From positions 1-64,000 of the forward strand of contig NZ_FNRE01000008.1 in assembly GCF_900107705.1 (NCBI RefSeq): a DNA stretch of 64,000 nucleotides, written 5' to 3'. The position numbers and the translations under genes are program-made. Shown here in pieces: positions 17,009-26,544 of the stretch; position 1 is the first letter of the stretch; the number at the start of each line of letters is the position of its first letter. This stretch comes from Prevotella sp. tc2-28 (GTDB lineage Bacteria; Bacteroidota; Bacteroidia; Bacteroidales; Bacteroidaceae). The notes under the pieces are model-generated. The model worked only from the letters and a program-made list of their open reading frames with translations. It was not told where the DNA came from and searched no databases.

Positions 17009-17418
17009 TTGCCCTGACGGATAATAAAGTTAGTCACTCTGACGGTAGATATCAGGTCGCCGGCACTATCCTTGATGTCCACTTGCCACACATGCAACTT
17101 CTTGCCCTGATGCTGCAAACGTCCATAGGCCGTCACCGTGTCACCCTCCATGACAGCCTTCACATGACTGCCGCTCACCTCGATTCCCACACAGGCACAT
17201 CCCGGACACAACGACGAAGATCCCACGCCAGCTAAATTTTCAGCCAACGCCAACGAGGCACCACCACTTAAAAAGCCAAAAGGCTGACGGTTTCGATCGT
17301 CAACCTTCATTGTTGCCATACAAGTATCGTCTTCAGGGGTGGATATAAACTCCATTCCCAGCGCAGTACTCAGATTCGGTTTACTCTCGATAATTTTTCT
17401 GATATTCTCTACATCCAT
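17005..17418 (-). CDS. PaaI-type hotdog thioesterase, probable DHNA-CoA hydrolase
   Basis: 137 aa, single hotdog domain. The family pattern is clear: RQPFGFLSGGASLALAENLAG, a glycine-rich turn followed by the helix with the catalytic acidic residue, then GIEVSGSHVKAVMEGDTVTA. Its place between menF and the ROK genes, with a 4-bp overlap into menF, suggests it hydrolyses 1,4-dihydroxy-2-naphthoyl-CoA in menaquinone synthesis (MenI role). That role is inferred from context; the family also includes phenylacetyl-CoA thioesterases. Confidence 0.85.
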   Translation of the reverse strand: MDVENIRKIIESKPNLSTALGMEFISTPEDDTCMATMKVDDRNRQPFGFLSGGASLALAENLAGVGSSSLCPGCACVGIEVSGSHVKAVMEGDTVTAYGRLQHQGKKLHVWQVDIKDSAGDLISTVRVTNFIIRQGK

Positions 17419-18399
17419 CTATACAAACAATGAATATTCTTTCACTTGCCAAGCTAACACACTGGCTCCAAGGACATCCCGTTCGCTGTTATCCAACTGG
17501 GAGACCACCAGTTTTACCTTTCCGCGGATATTGCCGAAGACGTGCTCGTCGAACGATGCCTTCATGGGCTCAACAAACCATTTTGACGTTTCAGTCAACT
17601 CACCCGTCAGGATGATTGCCTCAGGATTGGTGATGGTAGCATAGTTCGCTAAGCCAAGGCCAAGGTAAAAGCCCATACGACGATAGACTTCCTGAGCCAT
17701 CGCATCACCTTGGTCGACACAGGCACCAATCGTCATCGGTGTCAACTCCGGCAGGTCGCGCATCAGACTGGGTTCGTCGGACGACTCCATCAGTTCACGG
17801 GCCGTGCGCACGATACCGCGATCCGACACATATTCCTCCAGACAGCCTTTTCGTCCACAGGTACACAGACGACCGTCCTCCACCACACAGCAATGTCCGA
17901 ACTCACCAGCAGAACCCGTAGAACCGAGGTGAGGATGACCGTTGGTAAAGATGCAACTGCCCACCCCGCCATGACTTAACGATATCACGACAAAGTTCTG
18001 CATTCCATGAGCCGAACCATAGACATGCTCACCTGTTGCCGTAGCATGCGCATCGTTGCCCAAGGCTACTGCCAATCCTAAGCGGTCGCGCAACATGGCT
18101 GCCAGGGGGATGACGCCCTTCCAAGGCAGATTACTGGCATTCTCAATACAGCCTGTCTGGAAGTTGGCACTGGGTGAACAGACACCTACCGAGCGGACGG
18201 TATCATATCCTCCGGTGCTTTCTGCCAGGCTGACGACATGCTCACTGAGTCCCGTGATAAAGGCGTCCACCGTAGCATAGTCCGTGGTCTTGATGGTGTC
18301 ACGAGCCAAAATAGCTCCGCGCAAGTCAACCACAGCAATGTTGGTCTCCGATACGCCAATATCTATGCCAACAACCTTCGTCTTGATATTCTCATTCAT
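17419..18399 (-). CDS. ROK family sugar kinase/regulator, copy 1
   Basis: 326 aa. The N-terminal phosphate loop (VVGIDIGVSETNIAVVD) and zinc site (CTCGRKGCLE) are present. The catalytic aspartate is kept in ALGNDAHATATGE (codon at 18052-18054). The second phosphate loop, normally LGTGxG, reads SLSHGGVGSCIF and seems to have lost the GxG spacing. There is no DNA-binding domain, so it is more likely an enzyme than a NagC-type repressor. It ends directly before the thioesterase gene and begins 9 bp after copy 2. Substrate unknown. See the finding on the paired motif changes. Confidence 0.88.
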   Translation of the reverse strand: MNENIKTKVVGIDIGVSETNIAVVDLRGAILARDTIKTTDYATVDAFITGLSEHVVSLAESTGGYDTVRSVGVCSPSANFQTGCIENASNLPWKGVIPLAAMLRDRLGLAVALGNDAHATATGEHVYGSAHGMQNFVVISLSHGGVGSCIFTNGHPHLGSTGSAGEFGHCCVVEDGRLCTCGRKGCLEEYVSDRGIVRTARELMESSDEPSLMRDLPELTPMTIGACVDQGDAMAQEVYRRMGFYLGLGLANYATITNPEAIILTGELTETSKWFVEPMKASFDEHVFGNIRGKVKLVVSQLDNSERDVLGASVLAWQVKEYSLFV

Positions 18400-18408
18400 A
18401 GCTAACCA

Positions 18409-19389
18409 TTATTTAAACAGCGAATATTCCTTGACTTCCCAAGCCAGCACACTGGCGCCCAAAAGATCGCGCACATGCTCGTCCATTTGGGATACGACAA
18501 AGTTTACTTTCCGCTCTATATTATGGAACACATGTTCTTCAAATGTTTGGGCGGCTGGTTCCAAGAGCCATCGGCCTGCTCGCGACACACTTCCCGTAAA
18601 GATGATAGCCTCGGGATTCAACAGGGAGCAATAGTTGGCCAACCCCAAACCCAGGTAATGTCCCGTACGGCGATAGACCTCCTGTGCCAGTTCGTCACCT
18701 TGTTCACAGAATCCTGCAATCATCAGGGGGGTCAGCGTTTCCGCCTCACGCATTTTCGATGGGAGATTGCTCTCTTCCATCACTTCTTTGGCTGTCCGCA
18801 GAATACCTTTGATTGCCGTATATCCCTCCAGACAGCCGCGATTGCCACAACCGCACGCTCGTCCGTTGTGTTCTATGCAGGTATGTCCTATCTCTCCGGC
18901 AAAGCCGTTAGTGCCCAGATAGACTGTGCCATTTGAGAAAATGCAGCTTCCCATACCGGAACCCAACGAAACAATAATAAAGTCGCGCATACCGTGTGCT
19001 GCCCCGAAAGTGGCTTCACCCAAGGCCATCACATGCGCATTGTTGCCAAGAGCAACGGCCAATCCCAGGCGGTCGCGCAGCATGGCTGCCAAGGGGATGA
19101 CACCCTTCCAAGGCATATTGGGGGCATTCTCAATGCAACCGGTTACGAAATTTGCACTCGGAACACTGATACCCACCGAGCGGACTGTCTCGTAGCCGCC
19201 ATTCTCATCGAGCAACTCCAAGATAATCTCGCAGAGCACAGCAAGATAATCACTGATATTCGGGAAGTCCAGCGTCGGGAAATCCTTGATGGCGATGATG
19301 TTCCCTCGAATATCTACAATGGCGCATGATGTCTTGTCAATATTAATATCTACACCGATTACGCGCGTTTTTATGTTATCTAAAATCAT
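18409..19389 (-). CDS. ROK family protein, copy 2, catalytic Asp replaced by Asn
   Basis: 326 aa from the Met at 19389, the same length as copy 1. A longer reading from 19524 crosses the promoter at 19411-19442. The two copies are clearly paralogous: VIPLAAMLRDRLGLAVALG and the ending GASVLAWEVKEYSLF are shared. The zinc site CGCGNRGCLE and a normal SLGSGMGSCIF phosphate loop are present, but the ROK catalytic motif reads ALGNNAHVMALGE (codon AAT at 19039-19041) where ROK kinases have Asp. It may be inactive as a kinase and act as a sensor or partner of copy 1. It is the first gene of the ROK-ROK-thioesterase-menF-menD run. Confidence 0.88.
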   Translation of the reverse strand: MILDNIKTRVIGVDINIDKTSCAIVDIRGNIIAIKDFPTLDFPNISDYLAVLCEIILELLDENGGYETVRSVGISVPSANFVTGCIENAPNMPWKGVIPLAAMLRDRLGLAVALGNNAHVMALGEATFGAAHGMRDFIIVSLGSGMGSCIFSNGTVYLGTNGFAGEIGHTCIEHNGRACGCGNRGCLEGYTAIKGILRTAKEVMEESNLPSKMREAETLTPLMIAGFCEQGDELAQEVYRRTGHYLGLGLANYCSLLNPEAIIFTGSVSRAGRWLLEPAAQTFEEHVFHNIERKVNFVVSQMDEHVRDLLGASVLAWEVKEYSLFK

Positions 19390-19410
19390 AGTATTATTTC
19401 TTGTTTGCGA

Positions 19411-19442
19411 CAAAGATAGAGAATAATCCCCAATCTGCCAAA
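19411..19442 (-). promoter_or_regulatory. promoter of the ROK-men operon
   Basis: On the minus strand: TTTG (19439-19442), 20 bases, TATCTTTG (19411-19418). The ATG at 19389 is 21 nt further on. It is a perfect match to the Bacteroidetes pattern. Confidence 0.85.
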
Positions 19443-19460
19443 TTTTTTGAAAAAAATTTT

Positions 19461-19574
19461 GTTTTTTTGCTCGCTTATCGTAACCTTGACTCATCATCGA
19501 AGATACTTTCGCTCGACAAAACAAATTAAAAACAAGTTTTTATTTGGTTTTTTGCTCGCTTATTCGTATCTTTG
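19461..19574 (+). promoter_or_regulatory. duplicated promoter segment upstream of lysS
   Basis: The downstream copy forms the lysS promoter: TTTG (19543-19546), 20 bases, TATCTTTG (19567-19574), with the ATG at 19602. A near-copy of the segment TTTTTTGCTCGCTTAT plus CGTA lies 86 bp upstream (19461-19488), where the box reads TAACCTTG. The upstream copy lacks a correctly spaced TTTG and may be a decayed duplicate or a second weak promoter. Confidence 0.7.
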
Positions 19575-19601
19575 CAAGCAAAATACATATTATAAGCAGA
19601 A

Positions 19602-21332
19602 ATGAACGTATTAGAACTTAGTGAACAAGAAATCGGCAGACGAGAAAGTCTGCAACAGTTGCGCGCTATAGGCATCAATCCGTACCCCGCAGCAGAATAT
19701 CCCACAAACGCATTCTCAACAGAGATTATAGATAACTTCCAGGACGATGCTGCTCCCCGCGAGGTAAGCATTGCCGGCCGCATGATGAGTCGCCGTGTGA
19801 TGGGCAAGGCTTCGTTTGTTGAGCTACAAGACTCCAAAGGCCGCATCCAGGTGTATATCACCCGCGACGACCTCTGCCCCGGTGACGACAAGGAATTGTA
19901 CAACACCGTATTCAAGAAATTGCTTGACATAGGCGACTTCATCGGCATCAAGGGCTTCGTATTCCGTACCCAGACGGGCGAGATCAGTGTCCATTGTCAG
20001 GAACTGACCTTACTGTCGAAGGCCCTGAAGCCCCTACCTATTGTAAAATATAAGGATGGTGTGGCATACGATAAGTTCGACGATCCCGAACTGCGTTATC
20101 GCCAGCGTTATGTTGACCTGGTTGTCAACGAGGGCGTGAAAGACACCTTCCTGAAACGTGCCACCATCATCCGCACCCTGCGCCGCATCCTCGACGATGC
20201 CGGCTATACGGAGGTGGACACCCCCATTCTGCAGAATATTGCCGGCGGTGCCTCTGCTCGTCCGTTCATCACCCATTTCAATGCGCTCAATCAGGATATG
20301 TACATGCGTATCGCCACTGAGCTCTATCTGAAACGCCTCATCGTTGGCGGTTTCGAGGGCGTCTACGAGATGGGCAAGAACTTCCGCAACGAGGGAATGG
20401 ACAAGACACACAACCCTGAGTTCACCTGCATGGAGTTGTATGTCAGCTACAAGGACTTGCTCTGGGGTATGACCTTCACGGAGAATATGCTGGAACAGAT
20501 TTGTACGGCAGTCAATGGAAAGCCAGAAGTGGAGATTGACGGAAACATCATCTCTTTCAAAGCTCCTTTCCGTCGTCTTCCCATCCTTGATGCCATCAAG
20601 GAAAAGACCGGCTTTGACTGTGACGGAAAGAGCGAGGACGAGATTCGTCAGTTCTGCCTGTCGAAAGGCATGGAAGTCGACGAGACCATGGGTAAGGGCA
20701 AGCTTATCGACGAACTCTTTGGCGAGTTCTGCGAGGGCAGTTTCATCCAGCCTACCTTCATCACCGACTACCCCGTCGAGATGTCACCTCTCACCAAGAT
20801 GCACCGTTCTAAGCCCGGTCTCACCGAGCGCTTTGAACTGATGGTCAACGGTAAGGAGTTGGCTAACGCCTACTCTGAGTTGAACGACCCCATCGATCAA
20901 GAGGAGCGTTTCATCGAACAGATGAGACTTGCCGACAAGGGTGACGACGAGGCCATGATCATTGACCAGGACTTCCTCCGTGCATTGCAGTACGGTATGC
21001 CTCCAACCTTTGGTATCGGTATCGGCATCGACCGTCTGGTCATGTTGCTCACCGGAAAATTCACCATTGGCGAGGTGATGCTGTTCCCCCAGATGAAACC
21101 TGAGAAGAAGATTCCGCAGAGCTCGATTGACGAGTGGGCAGAAATCGGTGTTCCCGAAGCTTGGGTTCCCGTGCTACGCAAGGCTGGGTTCAACCTCATC
21201 CAGAACATTGCAACAGAGAAAGCCCAGGGACTGCAACAGAAGATTGGAGATATCGTCAAGAAATACAAATTGGATATGCAGAAGCCGTCAGTCGACGACG
21301 TGCAGAAATGGATAGACAAGGCGAATGTATGA
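19602..21332 (+). CDS. lysS: lysyl-tRNA synthetase, class II
   Basis: 576 aa. An N-terminal OB-fold anticodon-binding domain (about residues 55-160, [23 protein letters not shown]) precedes the class II catalytic core. Motif 2 is seen as [21 protein letters not shown] and motif 3 as [44 protein letters not shown] is typical of LysS. A C-terminal extension of about 70 residues (from [14 protein letters not shown]) is usual in Bacteroidetes. It leads a run with gpsA, pgi and a HAD phosphatase; gpsA overlaps its 3' end by 8 bp. Confidence 0.98.
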   Translation: MNVLELSEQEIGRRESLQQLRAIGINPYPAAEYPTNAFSTEIIDNFQDDAAPREVSIAGRMMSRRVMGKASFVELQDSKGRIQVYITRDDLCPGDDKELYNTVFKKLLDIGDFIGIKGFVFRTQTGEISVHCQELTLLSKALKPLPIVKYKDGVAYDKFDDPELRYRQRYVDLVVNEGVKDTFLKRATIIRTLRRILDDAGYTEVDTPILQNIAGGASARPFITHFNALNQDMYMRIATELYLKRLIVGGFEGVYEMGKNFRNEGMDKTHNPEFTCMELYVSYKDLLWGMTFTENMLEQICTAVNGKPEVEIDGNIISFKAPFRRLPILDAIKEKTGFDCDGKSEDEIRQFCLSKGMEVDETMGKGKLIDELFGEFCEGSFIQPTFITDYPVEMSPLTKMHRSKPGLTERFELMVNGKELANAYSELNDPIDQEERFIEQMRLADKGDDEAMIIDQDFLRALQYGMPPTFGIGIGIDRLVMLLTGKFTIGEVMLFPQMKPEKKIPQSSIDEWAEIGVPEAWVPVLRKAGFNLIQNIATEKAQGLQQKIGDIVKKYKLDMQKPSVDDVQKWIDKANV

Positions 21333-22320
21333 TTGTGGGCGCATAGCGATTATTGGCGGAGGCTCTTGGGCTACAGCCATTGCCAAGATTGTGGTGGGAC
21401 ATACTCACCACATCGGCTGGTATATGCGACGCGACGATCGTATTGAGGACTTCAGACGATTAGGGCACAACCCTGCTTATCTGATGAGTGTCCACTTCAA
21501 CATTGACGAGATTTTCTTCTCATCGGACCTCAACAAGATAGTGCAGCAGTACGACACGTTGGTGTTTGTCACGCCTTCGCCCTACCTCAAAAGTCACCTG
21601 AAGAAACTGAAGACACGCCTGCGCGACAAATTTATCATCACGGCTATCAAGGGTATCGTACCTGACGAGAACCTGGTATGCTCAGAGTATTTCCATCAGA
21701 TATACGATGTTCCATATGAGAACCTGGCCTGCATCGGAGGTCCCTCACATGCAGAAGAGGTCGCCTTGGAACGATTAAGCTATCTGACGGTAGGATGTTC
21801 CGACAGGGATAAAGCACAGGCCTTTGCAGACATTCTTACCAGTAATTTCATCAAGACCAAGACATCTACCGACGTCATCGGTATCGAGTATTCCAGCGTG
21901 CTGAAGAACGTTTACGCCATTGCCGCCGGTATCTGCAACGGTCTCAAGTTCGGAGACAATTTCCAAGCTGTACTGATGGCCAATGCCGTACAAGAGATGT
22001 CGCGATTCCTGCAGGTGATACATCCTATCGAGCGCAATATCGTTGACAGTTGCTATCTGGGCGACTTGCTCGTGACAGGCTATTCCAACTTCTCGCGAAA
22101 CCGCACGTTCGGCACTATGATAGGCAAAGGATACTCCGTCAAGTCTGCCCAGATAGAGATGGAAATGATTGCAGAGGGTTATTTCGGCACAAAGTGTATG
22201 AAGGAGATTAACCGTCATTGTCACGTCAATATGCCCATTCTGGATGCAGTATACAACATCCTCTACGAAAGGATTTCCCCACAGATTGAGATAAAACTAT
22301 TAACAGATTCATTTAGGTAA
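21325..22320 (+). CDS. gpsA: glycerol-3-phosphate dehydrogenase (NAD(P)+)
   Basis: 331 aa. The Rossmann nucleotide-binding motif [16 protein letters not shown] is at the N-terminus, and the substrate-domain segments ([58 protein letters not shown]) match GpsA. It reduces dihydroxyacetone phosphate to sn-glycerol-3-phosphate for phospholipid synthesis. It overlaps lysS by 8 bp and precedes pgi by 18 bp. Confidence 0.96.
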   Translation: MYDCGRIAIIGGGSWATAIAKIVVGHTHHIGWYMRRDDRIEDFRRLGHNPAYLMSVHFNIDEIFFSSDLNKIVQQYDTLVFVTPSPYLKSHLKKLKTRLRDKFIITAIKGIVPDENLVCSEYFHQIYDVPYENLACIGGPSHAEEVALERLSYLTVGCSDRDKAQAFADILTSNFIKTKTSTDVIGIEYSSVLKNVYAIAAGICNGLKFGDNFQAVLMANAVQEMSRFLQVIHPIERNIVDSCYLGDLLVTGYSNFSRNRTFGTMIGKGYSVKSAQIEMEMIAEGYFGTKCMKEINRHCHVNMPILDAVYNILYERISPQIEIKLLTDSFR

Positions 22321-22338
22321 AACGAACTATAAATTATT

Positions 22339-23694
22339 ATGAACAACATCAAACTTGACATCACAAAAGCCGCTTGTTTCTTGGGAGCAGGCGCAGTGAA
22401 GGCTTTTGAACCTAAGGTAAAAGCCGCTCAACAGGCTTTAGAAGAGGGCACTTGCCCCGGTAACGATTTCCTTGGATGGCTTCATCTGCCAAGCAGCATC
22501 ACGCCCCAGTTCCTGGATGAAATTCAAGCTGCTGCAAACACCCTCCGCGCTAAGTGCGAGGTCGTTGTCGTTGCAGGTATCGGAGGTAGTTACTTGGGTG
22601 CCCGTGCCGTTATCGAGGCTTTAGGAAACTCGTTCGCCTGGTTAATTCAGGACAAGAAGAATCCTGTTATCCTTTTTGCTGGCAACAATATCGGTGAAGA
22701 CTACCTGTCAGAGATGACCGAATACCTGAAAGGCAAGAAATTTGGCGTCATCAACATCTCTAAGTCTGGTACGACGACAGAAACGGCCCTGACTTTCCGT
22801 CTGCTGAAGAAACAGTGTGAAGCACAGATGGGCAAGGAAGCTGCCAAAGACGTGATTATTGCCGTAACAGACGCCAAGCGTGGAGCTGCGCGTACTTGCG
22901 CTGACAAGGAAGGCTATAAGAGTTTCATCATCCCCGACAATGTAGGAGGTCGTTTCTCCGTTTTAACTCCCGTAGGTTTGCTGCCTATCGCTTGCGCCGG
23001 ATTCGATATCAAGGCACTTGTACAAGGTGCTGCTGACATGGAAAAGGCTTGTGGAAAGGATGTTCCCTTCGAAGACAACCCCGCTGCCTTGTATGCTGCA
23101 GTCCGCAACGGTCTCTACGGTGCAGACAAGAAGATTGAGATCATGGTAAATTACCAGCCTAAGCTGCACTTCTTCTCTGAGTGGTGGAAGCAGTTGTATG
23201 GTGAGTCTGAGGGTAAGGACAAGAAAGGTATCTTCCCTGCTTCTTGTGACTTCACCACCGACTTGCACTCAATGGGGCAATGGATTCAAGACGGTGAGCG
23301 CACCATCTTCGAGACAGTCATCAGCATCGAGAAGCCTAACCGTAGCCTTCTCTTCCCCAATGACGATGAGAACCTGGACGGTCTGAACTTCCTGGCAGGC
23401 AAACGTGTTGACGAGGTTAACAAGATGGCTGAGTTAGGAACCCGTCTGGCTCACGTGGACGGCGGTGTACCCAATATCCGCGTTTCCGTTCCGGAATTGA
23501 ACGAATACTATATCGGACAGCTCATCTACTTCTTCGAGATTGCTTGTGGCATCAGTGGTAACATCCTGGGAGTTAACCCATTCAACCAGCCCGGCGTAGA
23601 GGCTTACAAGAAGAACATGTTCGCCTTACTCGAGAAGCCTGGATATGAGGCAGACACCAAGGCCATCAAGGAACGTCTGGCAAAAGAGGATTAA
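22339..23694 (+). CDS. pgi: glucose-6-phosphate isomerase
   Basis: 451 aa, the short form usual in Bacteroidetes and Firmicutes. Seen in sequence: [38 protein letters not shown] (phosphate-binding serine/threonine loop), [19 protein letters not shown] and the C-terminal [18 protein letters not shown]. It interconverts glucose-6-phosphate and fructose-6-phosphate in the cytoplasm, linking glucose released by starch or cellobiose breakdown to glycolysis. Confidence 0.98.
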   Translation: MNNIKLDITKAACFLGAGAVKAFEPKVKAAQQALEEGTCPGNDFLGWLHLPSSITPQFLDEIQAAANTLRAKCEVVVVAGIGGSYLGARAVIEALGNSFAWLIQDKKNPVILFAGNNIGEDYLSEMTEYLKGKKFGVINISKSGTTTETALTFRLLKKQCEAQMGKEAAKDVIIAVTDAKRGAARTCADKEGYKSFIIPDNVGGRFSVLTPVGLLPIACAGFDIKALVQGAADMEKACGKDVPFEDNPAALYAAVRNGLYGADKKIEIMVNYQPKLHFFSEWWKQLYGESEGKDKKGIFPASCDFTTDLHSMGQWIQDGERTIFETVISIEKPNRSLLFPNDDENLDGLNFLAGKRVDEVNKMAELGTRLAHVDGGVPNIRVSVPELNEYYIGQLIYFFEIACGISGNILGVNPFNQPGVEAYKKNMFALLEKPGYEADTKAIKERLAKED

Positions 23695-23714
23695 TCACTT
23701 ATTCGACTATTGAT

Positions 23715-24455
23715 TTGAAGGAAATTAATAAATACTTAAAGAAGCACGGCTTTGAGCGGTTTATTCCCAAAGCCGTGCTTTTTGATATGGATGGAGTCAT
23801 CTACGACTCTATGCCCAACCACGCAGTCTCATGGCATGAGTCAATGGCTGACTATGGGTTAGACATGCCGATGACTGGCGCCTACGAGTATGAAGGCATG
23901 CGAGGTGTTGAGACTATCAAACTGCTGGCAAAACAACAATGGGGACGAGACCTGAATGACGAGGAAGCACAATTAATGTATCAGCACAAATCAGAGAAGT
24001 TTGCTGCTTACCCACCGGCAACGCTGATGCCTGGTATCGTTGAACTCATGCAGCAAATCAAAGCCTGCGGGTTAAAGATTTGCATCGTGACGGGAAGTGC
24101 CCAACATGTGCTGCTCGACAAGTTGCAAAACGACCTTCCCGGACTGGTTACCCATGAGCTCATGGTTACCGCTTTGGATGTCAACCACGGGAAGCCTGCC
24201 CCGGAGCCGTATCTGAAAGGTATGCAGAAATGTGATATTCACCCATGGGAGGCGATTGTCGTAGAGAACGCTCCTCTCGGCACAAGGGCTGCTGTTGCTG
24301 CTCAATGCTTTACGATAGCAGTCAATACAGGTCCGTTACCCGACAAGATGCTGGCCCAAGAAGGAGCCGACATCATCTATCCCAGTATGACTATATTGAG
24401 TCGTCAGTGGCAGGCTCTATTTGAGAGTCTGTGTCCATCTGGACATCACGTTTAA
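23715..24455 (+). CDS. HAD-IA family phosphatase/phosphomutase
   Basis: 246 aa with a probable TTG start at 23715. No ATG or GTG precedes the catalytic motif FDMDGVIYDS in frame, so this start is forced by the need to keep that motif. Motif I DxDG with the nucleophile Asp, motif II CIVTGSA, motif III lysine in NHGKPAPEPYLKG, and motif IV VVENAPLGTRAAVAA are all visible. The cap position fits the beta-phosphoglucomutase-like group. Substrate not determined. It lies 20 bp after pgi. Its last 65 bp overlap the convergent DUF4738 gene. Confidence 0.85.
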   Translation: MKEINKYLKKHGFERFIPKAVLFDMDGVIYDSMPNHAVSWHESMADYGLDMPMTGAYEYEGMRGVETIKLLAKQQWGRDLNDEEAQLMYQHKSEKFAAYPPATLMPGIVELMQQIKACGLKICIVTGSAQHVLLDKLQNDLPGLVTHELMVTALDVNHGKPAPEPYLKGMQKCDIHPWEAIVVENAPLGTRAAVAAQCFTIAVNTGPLPDKMLAQEGADIIYPSMTILSRQWQALFESLCPSGHHV

Positions 24456-24954
24456 TAACTAATTCTCCCATCCTAGACAGGCGAATGACCAAAGGAATGT
24501 ATTCGTCTGTCTGCGGATGACCTACACTGGCTCCGAAAACCAGCCAATCGCCTTCGGCCTTGTCATACACAAATCCTTCAAAAAGGCCAGTCTTTCTGAA
24601 ATCGTCATCCAGATAACTATTCAGTGATGCTTTTGTAAAAGAGCGTTTAAAGAACACAGAACCGTCTGATCGTGATACCGTCACCGTAAAGATGTTATCC
24701 ACATATTTCTGTCCCACCTCATCTTTTATCATTTCCAATGAGTCCGAAGACTTGCGCGCAATAGTTACATGATAAGTCTTGCCAATCCACGCGACATCAC
24801 GCTCATCCGTATAGTCCTGCATACGAATAGGAGCTTTGAGCTGGACTTTCTCTATGCGTGGAGCAATAATATCCTCACTTTTTTTCTTTCCTCCACATGC
24901 TGCCAAGACTGCTACCAAAACGCCAAGTCCGACAAATATAACTAGTCTTTTCAT
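24391..24954 (-). CDS. DUF4738 family lipoprotein
   Basis: 187 aa. The lipoprotein signal ends VLAAC with C20, followed by GGKKKSED. The rest is a beta-rich domain of unknown function found in Bacteroidales (DUF4738): IGKTYHVTIARKSSDS and VTVSRSDGSVFFKRSFTKASL segments. It is transcribed toward the HAD gene and overlaps it by 65 bp tail to tail. A promoter with TACTTTTG lies 25 nt upstream of the ATG. Function unknown. Confidence 0.8.
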   Translation of the reverse strand: MKRLVIFVGLGVLVAVLAACGGKKKSEDIIAPRIEKVQLKAPIRMQDYTDERDVAWIGKTYHVTIARKSSDSLEMIKDEVGQKYVDNIFTVTVSRSDGSVFFKRSFTKASLNSYLDDDFRKTGLFEGFVYDKAEGDWLVFGASVGHPQTDEYIPLVIRLSRMGELVIKRDVQMDTDSQIEPATDDSI

Positions 24955-24979
24955 TTCTTACTTGCATTGTTTCTGTCCG

Positions 24980-25011
24980 CAAAAGTACGAAAAAACCTTG
25001 AAACGTGCAAG
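24980..25011 (-). promoter_or_regulatory. promoter of the DUF4738 lipoprotein gene
   Basis: On the minus strand: CTTG (25008-25011), 20 bases, TACTTTTG (24980-24987), then 25 nt to the ATG at 24954. The rest of 25012-25250 is AT-rich, with no gene seen. Confidence 0.65.
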
Positions 25012-25254
25012 GAAATGGCATAAAAAGAAATTTCCCGTCCATCACGACGAGAAACTTCATTTCCTTAGTAATATTCTTATTTAGGGAAATACTACTAATA
25101 GAGGGGGCACGCTTGCCCAAAAAAACACTATGTTAACCTAAATCACTATGATGTTTATTTATGTCATTTCTTGTGTTGGCAACCTTTTAACTATCGTTTT
25201 GACGTACAAAAAGAGAAATAGTTTAATATCACAGCAAAAAAAAATTACGATTTG

Positions 25255-25285
25255 TTATCATTTTGATAATTTTTAAGTATCTTTG
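25255..25285 (+). promoter_or_regulatory. promoter with palindrome upstream of the DUF4230 pair
   Basis: TATCTTTG lies at 25278-25285. Just upstream is a perfect inverted repeat TTATCA-TTT-TGATAA (25255-25269), which covers the -33 region and could bind a regulator. The ATG at 25295 follows the -7 box by only 9 nt. Confidence 0.5.
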
Positions 25286-25294
25286 TGCGATGAA

Positions 25295-25963
25295 ATGAAA
25301 CAGTTTATTCTATTACTAGCCACATTAGGAACGTTGTCGGCACTCTCCATGTCTTGCAGGGACAAGACGACGGAACAGCCGGAAGCCATCGTGACAGACA
25401 CGGTGCCTCCACTATTCATGCAGATACAAAAGACCTCACGACTTTACACCACCGAGTATCATATCCATAAAATCGTGACACATGACGATGTCGTAAGGCT
25501 GAAAGGCAACCTGCTGAAACAAGATTTCGACATCCCGCTCCCGTTAGGAGAACGTAAAGTGGCTATTCCGATGGATGCCACCCTCAAGGCATATATTGAT
25601 TTCAGTGAATTCTCCGAGAAGAACATCGAGCGAAACGGCAAACACATCACCATCTTATTGCCTGATCCGAAAGTGACGCTGACCAGTTCCAAGATTAACC
25701 AAAAGGAAATCAAACGCTATGTCGGACTGACGCGTTCACATTTCACCGACAAGGAACTTACCAGCTATGAGCAACAAGGTAGAAAGGCTATTCTTGACAA
25801 CATACCCAACATGGACATCCTGCCTACAGCACAAGCTAACGCTACCCGTGTATTAGTCCCCATGCTCACACAAATGGGCTACAAAGAAGAGGACATCACC
25901 ATTGCTTTCCGCAAGAATCCCAGCATCAAACAACTCATCAACTCTAGTCTTGAAGAAAAATGA
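25295..25963 (+). CDS. DUF4230 family lipoprotein
   Basis: 222 aa from ATG 25295. A reading from TTG 25283 starts inside the -7 box and is excluded. The lipobox cysteine is C21 (LSMSC). The remainder matches the DUF4230 pattern: TTEYHIHKIVTHDD, then ADSFSE-like IPMDATLKAYIDFSEFS, ITILLPDPKVTLTSSKI. The function of the family is unknown. The last 4 bp overlap the next gene (ATGA), and the two proteins belong to the same family. Confidence 0.8.
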   Translation: MKQFILLLATLGTLSALSMSCRDKTTEQPEAIVTDTVPPLFMQIQKTSRLYTTEYHIHKIVTHDDVVRLKGNLLKQDFDIPLPLGERKVAIPMDATLKAYIDFSEFSEKNIERNGKHITILLPDPKVTLTSSKINQKEIKRYVGLTRSHFTDKELTSYEQQGRKAILDNIPNMDILPTAQANATRVLVPMLTQMGYKEEDITIAFRKNPSIKQLINSSLEEK

Positions 25964-26541
25964 AATGGAACCCCAGATATAGTTTTTATGCTCTTACGGC
26001 CGTCATAGCAATGATTCTTCTTGTATGGCTCGTTCGCGCAGCAACCCAAACAAAGGTTGCTATTGAAGTGGATGACCGCATCAACGTCACACCAGAACAG
26101 ATAGAAAGCATCAAAGCTATTGGTGAGTGGGAATTTCTTTCCATCTCCGACGAAGAGCTCATTGACACCGTGCGTAAAGGTTTTTTCTCTGACGACCATT
26201 TAGTACGTATCTACTATGGAACCGTACGCTTAGGCATCAACATGCATCAGGTAAAGCCTGGATGGCTAAAGCCTTCCGGTGACAGTATCGAGGTAACACT
26301 ACCCAAAGTAGGACTGCTTGATCGTGATTTTATTGATGAGGCACGCACCAAGAGTTTTCACGAATCGGGACGATGGAATCCCACTGACCGCGAGAGTCTA
26401 TACCGTCGAGCTTACCAGAAGATGCTACAACGGTGTCTGACTCCTGAGAATATCCGAAATGCGCAACAGAATGGGGAACAACAATTCCGACAAATGATGA
26501 AAACGATGGGATTTGAACATATTCTCATCAAGTGGGAGTAA
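25960..26541 (+). CDS. DUF4230 family membrane protein
   Basis: 193 aa with one N-terminal membrane helix (about residues 8-27, YALTAVIAMILLVWLVRAA) and an external domain. IGEWEFLSISDEELIDTVRKG and SIEVTLPKVGLLDRDFID are DUF4230-like. It is translationally coupled to the lipoprotein before it, so the two probably work as a pair in the cell envelope. Only 3 bp separate its stop from the convergent trmO stop. Confidence 0.8.
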   Translation: MKWNPRYSFYALTAVIAMILLVWLVRAATQTKVAIEVDDRINVTPEQIESIKAIGEWEFLSISDEELIDTVRKGFFSDDHLVRIYYGTVRLGINMHQVKPGWLKPSGDSIEVTLPKVGLLDRDFIDEARTKSFHESGRWNPTDRESLYRRAYQKMLQRCLTPENIRNAQQNGEQQFRQMMKTMGFEHILIKWE

Positions 26542-26544
26542 TCA

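Noticed and set aside
24988..25254. Possible regulatory RNA in the AT-rich gap before the DUF4230 pair
   Set aside because: No clear stem-loops with a terminator or conserved core were seen; only the promoter-proximal palindrome was kept.
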